This document shows positions 1 through 3,789 of a stretch of 6,363 nucleotides of DNA, in pieces. Origin of the DNA: an uncultured Senegalimassilia sp. Its GTDB lineage: Bacteria > Actinomycetota > Coriobacteriia > Coriobacteriales > Eggerthellaceae. How positions within the stretch are numbered: the stretch's first letter is position 1; each line of letters starts with the position of its first letter. The notes under the pieces were generated by a model. It had not been told where the DNA came from. It saw nothing but the letters and a program-made list of their open reading frames with translations, and searched no databases. The stretch lies in assembly GCA_937925385.1 (NCBI GenBank), contig CALEWN010000001.1, forward strand, positions 1 through 6,363, read 5' to 3'. Made by a program: the position numbers and the translations under genes.

Positions 1-135
1 TTCGCCTGTGCCCGTATGTCCGGTTGGGCGGCCCATCGCTTTGAGGAGATCGTTTCGGGCAAGCGTATTATCCGCCCGGCTTACAAGTCCATTTACAAAA
101 AGAAACGTGAGTACATCCCTATGGACGAGCGATAA
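1..135 (+). CDS. Citrate synthase family protein, C-terminal end (partial)
   Basis: These are the last 44 codons of a gene that begins upstream of the window, ending in TAA at 133-135. The peptide contains FACARMSGWAAHRFEEI followed by KRIIRPAYKS. This matches the conserved C-terminal segment of citrate synthase and 2-methylcitrate synthase, where a GW(x)AH(x)xE helix is followed by a RIIRP stretch. Family knowledge: the enzyme condenses acetyl-CoA (or propionyl-CoA) with oxaloacetate at the entry to the TCA cycle or methylcitrate cycle, in the cytoplasm. The catalytic His and Asp residues lie upstream and cannot be seen, so citrate and methylcitrate synthase cannot be told apart. The short basic tail ending YIPMDER is consistent with a natural end. 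A strong terminator follows 24 bases after the stop, so this is the last gene of its transcript. Confidence 0.88.
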   Translation, partial: FACARMSGWAAHRFEEIVSGKRIIRPAYKSIYKKKREYIPMDER

Positions 136-159
136 GCGCAACGCAACGCGAAACCCTGT

Positions 160-200
160 AAAAGCGCCTGGAGCTAATCCGGGCGCTTTTCTATTGTTTT
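160..200 (+). terminator. Intrinsic terminator of the citrate synthase gene
   Basis: The arm AAAAGCGCCTGGA (160-172) pairs with TCCGGGCGCTTTT (178-190). This gives a 13-bp stem with one T-G wobble and a 5-base loop (gctaa). The T-rich tail TTTTCTATTGTTTT runs to 200. It sits just after the stop at 135 and reads only in the plus direction with a good T tail. Confidence 0.92.
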
Positions 201-570
201 AGAACGAGTAAGTAGACAGTAGAGTTGAAAGTTACATAAAATCGTATCATTCACTATTCAATCGAATCTGATGCTTCGGAGCAGGTGGAACCCTTGCTTG
301 CCTCAAAAGATCGTCCGTTCGAGCTTGCCTGTAGCGGCTTCTCGCTAGAAGGGTTTTCACCGACTTCGATGATGCAAACTGGATTCTGGGCCTTGGAGAG
401 GATGATGCCTCGTTTTGTCCCAAGTGATGTCTTTTCGAGTTGTCTGTGAGGGTTCCTCGTCGAAACGGTTTGTACTGGCTTTGCCGATGCTGTGTTTGGG
501 GTTGTCTTCCGGTTTGCATTGCCCGTGCTGCTTTGCTTTGCAAGTGGCACGCTGTACCTGCAATTGCTTC
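201..570. other. Gene-poor region with strong strand composition bias
   Basis: No protein or RNA family was recognised in these roughly 370 bases. From about 400 to 570 the plus strand is poor in A and rich in T and G, so the minus strand is poor in T. Because all stop codons begin with T, all three minus-strand frames stay open over roughly 360-540, and none looks like a known protein. The least implausible minus-strand reading runs from a GTG at 548-550 to a TAG at 254-256 (98 residues, Ser/Lys/Pro-rich, weak AGG upstream). On the plus strand a hydrophobic reading from about 450 ends in TAG near 603 but has no convincing start. A TTGAAA at 225-230 is followed by TATCAT at 245-250, but the spacing of 14 is too short for a confident promoter. 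It may be decayed sequence or an unrecognised non-coding RNA. Confidence 0.4.
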
Positions 571-572
571 CT

Positions 573-601
573 AAAAAAGAAAACGCCCGGAGACCCGGGC
601 G
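573..601 (-). terminator. Intrinsic terminator of tRNA-Ser(UGA)
   Basis: CGCCCGG (584-590) and CCGGGCG (595-601) form a perfect 7-bp stem with a 4-base loop. On the minus strand it is followed by TTTTCTTTTTT (complement of 573-583). It lies 9 bases beyond the tRNA 3' end. The plus strand lacks a T run here, so it acts on minus-strand transcripts. Confidence 0.9.
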
Positions 602-610
602 ATAGCATTC

Positions 611-698
611 TGGCGGAGGAAGTAGGATTCGAACCCACGGAACCTTGCGGCTCAACAGTTTTCAAGACTGCCGCCTTCAACCACTCGGCCATTCCTCC
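611..698 (-). tRNA. tRNA-Ser (anticodon UGA)
   Basis: The minus strand folds as a class II tRNA of 88 nt with an encoded CCA end (complement of 611-613). The acceptor begins GGAGGAA and pairs with TTCCTCC. The anticodon stem GCAGT/ACTGT encloses the loop CTTGAAA, giving anticodon TGA at 662-664, which reads UCA codons. The long variable arm GAGCC-GCAA-GGTTC is the serine hallmark. The T arm carries GTTCGAATCC. A terminator follows directly, so it is a single-gene transcript. Its 5' end is only 25 bases from the tadA ATG, so its promoter must overlap the tadA start region. No good -35/-10 pair was seen there on the minus strand. Confidence 0.97.
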
Positions 699-719
699 AT
701 ATAGCTTGCTAGGATACCA

Positions 720-725
720 TATAAT
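720..725 (+). promoter_or_regulatory. Possible -10 element overlapping the tadA start
   Basis: A perfect TATAAT lies at 720-725. It overlaps the first ATG of tadA (724) and sits 7 bases upstream of an in-frame second ATG (733). No TTGACA-like box is present about 17 bases upstream (CCATAT at 697-702), which weakens it. If it works, the transcript would start at or next to ATG 733 and be leaderless. The alternative is translation from 724 using AGGA at 711-714 on a longer transcript. Confidence 0.3.
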
Positions 726-1236
726 GTTGCTTATGAATGACGAAGAATACATGCGCATGGCGCTTGAGGAAGCGCAACGTGCGGCGGATATGGGAGAGGT
801 TCCCATTGGTGCCGTGGTTGTGTACCACCCTATCGACAAAGGCACTCGCCGCCCCCTAGCGGAGCCTCGCGTGATCGCGCGAGCGTGCAATATCCGCGAG
901 ACGCAGCAAGATCCTGCAGGGCATGCGGAATTCGTTGCCATGAAGCAGGCCGCGGCCGAACTTGGCGTATGGAGGCTTACGGGTTGTACGGTGTACGTGA
1001 CGTTGGAGCCGTGCATCATGTGCGCCGGACTGATGCATCAGGCTCGAGTTGACCGCTGCGTGTTCGGCGCACCCGATCCGAAGGCAGGTGCGTTGGGCAC
1101 GCTGTATTCCATCCATGAGGACAAGCGCCTCAACCATACATTCGATGTGAAAGCCGGCGTGCTGTCCGAAGAATGTGCAACCATGTTGCGAGAATTCTTC
1201 AAGGCACGTCGAAAGAAACGAACGGAGCAGCGGTGA
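724..1236 (+). CDS. tadA: tRNA-specific adenosine deaminase TadA
   Basis: This 170-residue cytoplasmic zinc enzyme deaminates adenosine 34 to inosine in tRNA-Arg(ACG), which allows wobble decoding. Seen: the deaminase signature H67-A-E69, with the zinc ligand His and the proton-shuttling Glu, and P96-C97-I-M-C100-A-G with two zinc-binding Cys. GEVPIGAVVV (24-33) is the first strand, and a basic tail (KARRKKRTEQR) suits RNA binding. An insertion of about 13 residues (roughly 34-49, containing TRRPLAEP) separates GAVVV from VIARACN compared with typical TadA. I chose ATG 724 because AGGA at 711-714 is 9 bases upstream. ATG 733 is possible, particularly if transcription starts there. The stop overlaps the ispE ATG by one base (TGATG), indicating translational coupling. 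It lies beside a tRNA-Ser gene, as is also the case in Bacillus subtilis. Confidence 0.93.
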   Translation: MLLMNDEEYMRMALEEAQRAADMGEVPIGAVVVYHPIDKGTRRPLAEPRVIARACNIRETQQDPAGHAEFVAMKQAAAELGVWRLTGCTVYVTLEPCIMCAGLMHQARVDRCVFGAPDPKAGALGTLYSIHEDKRLNHTFDVKAGVLSEECATMLREFFKARRKKRTEQR

Positions 1237-2255
1237 TGCAGCAAAACGAAAAGCAGAATGTTTCACGTGAAACATTGGAAGGGTCCGTGGATATGCTCGA
1301 CATAGCCCGCGTGGCCCAGGATGTGGAAGCTCGCGAGTTTGCCGGCATGGGTTCGCTGAAGCTGGTAGCTCCGGCGAAGGTGAACCTGTACCTGAACGTC
1401 CAAGGTGTGCGCGATGATGGATACCACGAGGTATCCACGACGATGCACGCGCTGATGCTTCATGACGTGCTGCGCATGAAGATCATCCCGGGCACCGGCG
1501 AAGCGGTGAAACTGACCACGCGCAGCTTCGAGGGCCTTGCTCCTCTGGATGTCGATCCGCAAGACAACATCGTGGTGAAGGCCATCTTGAAGTTGGCTGA
1601 GGCGTTCGGCCGCACGCTTGGCGAAGAGGAAACGATGCGTGTGCATCTGGAGAAGCGCATCCCCGTCCAGGCTGGTTTGGGTGGCGGCTCCTCGGATGCC
1701 GCAGCGGCGCTGCTTGGCTCGGCTGTGTTGTGGGGCGAAAGCGTTCTGGACCCGCGAATCAAAGAGGTTGCAGCTCAGCTGGGCGCCGATGTGGTCTTCT
1801 TCTTGCAAGGTGGTTGCGCGCTCTACGACGGCATCGGCGAGCATCTGGTCCGCACACTCAAGCCGATGAACGACTTCCTGGTGCTGGTGAAGCCCAAAGG
1901 CGGGGTTTGCACGGCCGAGTCCTACAAGAAGCTTGATGAGGATCCTCAGCCCATCCCGACCGAGGACGCACAAGCTGCGGAATCGGCGGAGTATGCGATG
2001 AGCGTGCCGTTGCTGAACAACATGGCGAAGGCAAGCGAGCAGCTGAATCCGGGAATCCGCACCGTGCGCGAATGGTTGCAGGAGCAGCCGGGCGTATGCA
2101 AGGCTATGATGTCCGGCAGCGGTGCCGCGGTGTTCGCGGTATGCGATTCCTTCGCATCGGCGGCTAAGGTGGCAACCGATGCGCAGGCCAAGGGGTGGTG
2201 GGCTCGCACCACCACGTTCGGCCCCTTCAAGGCAACGCTTACCACGAATTGCTAA
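1236..2255 (+). CDS. ispE: 4-diphosphocytidyl-2-C-methyl-D-erythritol kinase IspE
   Basis: This GHMP-family kinase phosphorylates the 2-hydroxyl of CDP-methylerythritol with ATP, the fourth step of the MEP pathway to isoprenoid precursors, in the cytoplasm. Seen: the N-terminal substrate motif APAKVNLYLNV with Lys48; the ATP loop GLGGGSSDAA (147-156); GADVVFFLQGG with likely catalytic Asp185; and the C-terminal MSGSGAAVFAV (292-302). The 339 residues exceed the usual 280-310 or so because about 40 residues precede the first conserved strand. ATG 1236 was chosen because it overlaps the tadA stop (TGATG) and has GGAG at 1224-1227, 8 bases upstream. ATG 1293, with GGAAGGG at 1277-1283, is a credible alternative and would give about 320 residues. 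The extension includes NVSRET (8-13), which is exactly what a parS palindrome encodes in this frame. The enzyme assignment is secure; the start is not. Confidence 0.94.
   Translation: MQQNEKQNVSRETLEGSVDMLDIARVAQDVEAREFAGMGSLKLVAPAKVNLYLNVQGVRDDGYHEVSTTMHALMLHDVLRMKIIPGTGEAVKLTTRSFEGLAPLDVDPQDNIVVKAILKLAEAFGRTLGEEETMRVHLEKRIPVQAGLGGGSSDAAAALLGSAVLWGESVLDPRIKEVAAQLGADVVFFLQGGCALYDGIGEHLVRTLKPMNDFLVLVKPKGGVCTAESYKKLDEDPQPIPTEDAQAAESAEYAMSVPLLNNMAKASEQLNPGIRTVREWLQEQPGVCKAMMSGSGAAVFAVCDSFASAAKVATDAQAKGWWARTTTFGPFKATLTTNC
1257..1276. other. parS site (ParB/Spo0J-binding chromosomal centromere)
   Basis: TGTTTCACGTGAAACA at 1259-1274 is identical to the canonical 16-bp parS palindrome known from Bacillus subtilis and conserved across many phyla. 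The symmetry extends to 20 bp (AA...TT, 1257-1276). Family knowledge: ParB/Spo0J loads onto DNA at parS as a CTP-dependent clamp, spreads, and recruits SMC condensin to segregate origins. Such sites cluster near oriC. It lies within the first codons of the annotated ispE reading frame, where it encodes NVSRET. On the opposite strand it gives the familiar MFHVKH reading. No second copy was found in the window. Confidence 0.93.
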
Positions 2256-2349
2256 ACGTATTCCCGAAGCAATGGTTTCAGCGCGGGAAGATGTAGTCTA
2301 TCCTGCATGCAAGGCGGATGCATCGGTTTTGAAAGGTCGTCTGGCAAAT

Positions 2350-2372
2350 CGAGGCGAAAGGGGAAAGCCTCG
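2350..2372 (+). other. Small hairpin in the lemA upstream region
   Basis: CGAGGC (2350-2355) pairs with GCCTCG (2367-2372) across an 11-base purine-rich loop. No T run follows, so it is not a terminator. It lies in the 155-base gap between ispE and lemA, about 40 bases before the lemA ATG. It resembles no riboswitch I recognise. It could shape the lemA leader or be incidental. No convincing promoter or terminator was found in this gap, so read-through from ispE into lemA is possible. Confidence 0.3.
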
Positions 2373-2410
2373 GAATCGAGCAGAAGGGGCAACCCGTAAA
2401 GGAGGAAGCT

Positions 2411-2962
2411 ATGACAGCGGTAATCATCGTCGTTGCGATAGCTGTGGTGCTGATCGTGTTCATCATCGCGCTCTACAACAAGCTGGTGAAGCTTCGCAAC
2501 ATGGTGGACAACGCCTGGGCGCAGATCGACGTGCAGCTTCAAAGGCGTCTGGATCTTATCCCGAACGTAGTGGAGACCGTGAAGGGGTATGCGCAGCACG
2601 AGAGCGCTACCCTGGATGCCGTCACGCAGGCTCGCGCGGCGGTGGCTAATGCAAACACTCCTGAGGGCCGCATGGGGGCGAACAACCGCCTTACCGAAAC
2701 TCTCAAAAGCCTGTTTGCGGTTGCCGAGGCTTATCCCGATTTGAAGGCGAATGCCAACTTCCAGCAATTGCAGGCTGAGTTGTCGAACACCGAAGACAAG
2801 ATCAGCTATATGCGTCAAAGCTTCAACGATACGGTGATGAAGTACAACACCGCTATCCAGACGTTCCCCGCCGTGCTTTTTGCCGGCGCTATGGGGTTCA
2901 AGGAGCGTCCGAGCTTCGCTGCCGAGGAGGGTGCTTCCACCGCGCCGAAAGTGACGTTCTAG
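2411..2962 (+). CDS. lemA: LemA family membrane protein
   Basis: This 183-residue protein has one N-terminal membrane segment (residues 3-21, rich in Val and Ile) followed by a long soluble helical domain. The LemA hallmark is clear: [20 protein letters not shown] (23-42), then [17 protein letters not shown] (45-61), and a conserved C-terminal half with [12 protein letters not shown] and YNTAIQTFP. LemA proteins have an N-out, helix-bundle topology. Their molecular role is not established, but they are very often encoded next to DUF2207 or TPM-domain membrane proteins, as here (DUF2207 gene from 3790). The start is well supported by GGAGG at 2401-2405, 5 bases before ATG. The next gene begins one base after the stop, so the two are cotranscribed. 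Confidence 0.95.
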   Translation: MTAVIIVVAIAVVLIVFIIALYNKLVKLRNMVDNAWAQIDVQLQRRLDLIPNVVETVKGYAQHESATLDAVTQARAAVANANTPEGRMGANNRLTETLKSLFAVAEAYPDLKANANFQQLQAELSNTEDKISYMRQSFNDTVMKYNTAIQTFPAVLFAGAMGFKERPSFAAEEGASTAPKVTF

Positions 2963-2963
2963 T

Positions 2964-3329
2964 ATGGTTGCAAGGTTGACGCGCATCATACCGTTGCTGC
3001 TGTTGCTGGCTTTTGCGGCCGGCGTGGTGTACGTGGTAGCATCATGGCGCTATTCGCCTGCGCGGGCGAAGGAGATTCTTATCAAGGCCTTCACCGTGCT
3101 GAATGTGGCGTTGGCTGCGTTTTTCGGCTTGGCAAGCCTATATGCGTTGTCGGAGAGCAACGGCGATGTGCTGGATTTAACGCTCTCGTTCATGGTCACG
3201 GCGTTGGTTGCTTTGGGAATCACGCGGATATGCCGAGCCGTGTTCCTGAAGCACAACCCCTCGTATCGGATGAAGCCGATGAAAGCGAAGCGTTTGCGTC
3301 GCTCGCCCTGGCCTTGGGGAAGAAGATAG
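2964..3329 (+). CDS. Small three-helix membrane protein, unknown function
   Basis: I do not recognise a family for this 121-residue protein. It has three likely membrane helices: about 8-28 (IIPLLLLLAFAAGVVYVV), 42-62 and 71-94. A strongly basic C-terminal tail (PMKAKRLRRSPWPWGRR) would stay in the cytoplasm under the positive-inside rule. The ATG is one base after the lemA stop and lacks a recognisable Shine-Dalgarno sequence, which suggests translation coupled to lemA. A terminator eight bases after its stop ends the lemA transcript here. Position suggests a role in the same envelope module as LemA and the downstream DUF2207 protein, but that is inference. Codon usage resembles its neighbours, so it is likely a real gene. 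Confidence 0.75.
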   Translation: MVARLTRIIPLLLLLAFAAGVVYVVASWRYSPARAKEILIKAFTVLNVALAAFFGLASLYALSESNGDVLDLTLSFMVTALVALGITRICRAVFLKHNPSYRMKPMKAKRLRRSPWPWGRR

Positions 3330-3336
3330 ATTGCGA

Positions 3337-3364
3337 AGGCGCCCGATTTGGGCGCCTCCTTTTA
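3337..3364 (+). terminator. Intrinsic terminator after the lemA transcript
   Basis: AGGCGCCC (3337-3344) and GGGCGCCT (3350-3357) form a perfect 8-bp stem with loop gattt. The tail is CCTTTTA, a modest T run. It begins eight bases after the stop of the small membrane protein. Confidence 0.8.
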
Positions 3365-3425
3365 TGGCGCGGAAAGGCGTTGGGAAGACGGCTTACGAAG
3401 GGGTGGGATCGCGTCCCTGAAAAGG

Positions 3426-3450
3426 GCATGCCATTGAGATAATGGCATGC
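3426..3450. repeat. Perfect 10-bp inverted repeat (operator-like dyad)
   Basis: GCATGCCATT (3426-3435) and AATGGCATGC (3441-3450) are perfect inverted copies separated by gagat. No T run follows on the plus strand. On the minus strand only CCTTTT follows, so it makes a poor terminator. Its right arm abuts TATAAG at 3451-3456, the position expected of an operator covering a promoter. It could equally be an RNA hairpin. See the following promoter entry. Confidence 0.6.
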
Positions 3451-3456
3451 TATAAG
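3448..3456 (+). promoter_or_regulatory. Possible extended -10 promoter beside the dyad
   Basis: TGCTATAAG (3448-3456) fits an extended -10 element (TGn followed by five of six bases of TATAAT). No good -35 is seen at the usual spacing, which extended -10 promoters can tolerate. The TG lies in the right arm of the inverted repeat at 3426-3450, so a repressor bound to the dyad would block it. Transcription would start near 3463, but a short ORF begins at 3465, which would leave almost no leader. Confidence 0.25.
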
Positions 3457-3464
3457 GTGCTTCC

Positions 3465-3521
3465 ATGGGGCTATTCTCATGCAAATGTGCGAAATCGTTC
3501 AAGACAGCCTGCAAGGTTTAG
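3465..3521 (+). CDS. Possible short peptide, Cys/Lys-rich (18 aa), with in-frame TAG
   Basis: An ATG at 3465 follows AAGGTG (3454-3459) at a workable distance and encodes MGLFSCKCAKSFKTACKV before TAG at 3519-3521. Reading past the TAG, the frame stays open to TGA at 3570-3572 and would add 16 residues (EVVAKDRLHKMTLIGA). I recognise no family. If the start site lies near 3463, as the extended -10 implies, AAGGTG would not be in the transcript, so the promoter and this ribosome site are partly incompatible. It may be a small peptide, a gene broken by an amber stop, or chance. It is the best candidate for the 3365-3590 gap, which otherwise holds nothing recognisable. Confidence 0.2.
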   Translation: MGLFSCKCAKSFKTACKV

Positions 3522-3594
3522 GAAGTCGTAGCAAAGGACCGGCTGCATAAGATGACGCTGATCGGGGCATGAAAACCCGAGAATGCGAGGGTAG

Positions 3595-3624
3595 AAAGAA
3601 AAAGCCCCCGCGTTTGCGGGGGCT
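3595..3624 (-). terminator. Intrinsic terminator of tRNA-Ser(GCU)
   Basis: AGCCCCCGC (3603-3611) and GCGGGGGCT (3616-3624) form a perfect 9-bp, GC-rich stem with a 4-base loop. On the minus strand it is followed by TTTTTCTTT (complement of lower coordinates). It lies 9 bases from the tRNA 3' end. It may also stop plus-strand transcripts weakly, although no T run is present on that side. Confidence 0.92.
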
Positions 3625-3633
3625 GAAAATTCG

Positions 3634-3724
3634 TGGCGGAGAAGTAGGGATTCGAACCCTAGATGCCCTTGTGGGGCATACTCACTTAGCAGGCGAGCAC
3701 CTTCGGCCTCTCGGTCACTTCTCC
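3634..3724 (-). tRNA. tRNA-Ser (anticodon GCU)
   Basis: The minus strand gives a 91-nt class II tRNA with an encoded CCA end (complement of 3634-3636). The acceptor GGAGAAG pairs with CTTCTCC. The anticodon loop CTGCTAA gives anticodon GCT at 3688-3690, which reads AGC and AGU codons. The long variable arm includes ATGCCC-CACAA-GGGCAT, as expected for serine. The T arm has GGTTCGAATCC. It has its own promoter (3749-3777) and terminator. It is the second serine tRNA in the window, both on the minus strand in front of a plus-strand gene. Confidence 0.97.
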
Positions 3725-3747
3725 ACGCTATAATAGGTGCGGGTAGA

Positions 3748-3753
3748 TATAAT
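3748..3753 (+). promoter_or_regulatory. Possible -10 element of the DUF2207 gene
   Basis: A perfect TATAAT lies at 3748-3753 on the plus strand, 36 bases before the ATG. It would start transcription near 3760 and leave AAGGAG in the leader. The -35 position (ACGCTA, 3725-3730) is poor. The same bases read as TATTAT on the minus strand and serve the tRNA, so this AT-rich block may drive both directions. Another TATAAT lies at 3729-3734. Confidence 0.35.
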
Positions 3754-3777
3754 ACCTTGACTGTCGGAAACTTGCAA
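3749..3777 (-). promoter_or_regulatory. Promoter of tRNA-Ser(GCU)
   Basis: On the minus strand TTGCAA (3772-3777) and TATTAT (3749-3754) are separated by exactly 17 bases, matching the sigma-70 type consensus at four and five positions. Transcription would start near 3742, about 18 bases before the mature tRNA 5' end. The -35 box overlaps the ribosome binding site of the divergent DUF2207 gene (AAGGAG, 3776-3781). A second TATTAT (complement of 3730-3735) lies too close to the tRNA to be useful with a visible -35. Confidence 0.6.
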
Positions 3778-3789
3778 GGAGCATTCTCG

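Noticed and set aside
8..202. Plus-strand ORF of 64 residues at the left edge
   Set aside because: It is out of frame with the clear citrate synthase C-terminus (frame 1) and runs through the terminator hairpin.
247..543. Minus-strand ORF of 98 residues
   Set aside because: All three minus frames are open here because the strand lacks T. There is no known motif and the start codon lacks a ribosome site.
201..610. Possible SRP (ffs) RNA next to tRNA-Ser and tadA, as in Bacillus subtilis
   Set aside because: The conserved SRP domain IV loop sequence (GGAA and AGCAG elements in a helix) was not found on either strand.
357..1019. Minus-strand ORF of 220 residues across the tRNA and tadA
   Set aside because: It overlaps tadA on the opposite strand and reads through the tRNA-Ser gene, so it is a shadow.
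856..1275. Minus-strand ORF beginning MFHVKH
   Set aside because: MFHVKH is simply the parS palindrome read as protein. The rest is the complement of tadA.
2299..2334. Promoter for lemA (TATCCT at 2299 or TTGAAA at 2329)
   Set aside because: Neither hexamer has a partner of acceptable match at 16-18 bases, so no promoter can be supported.
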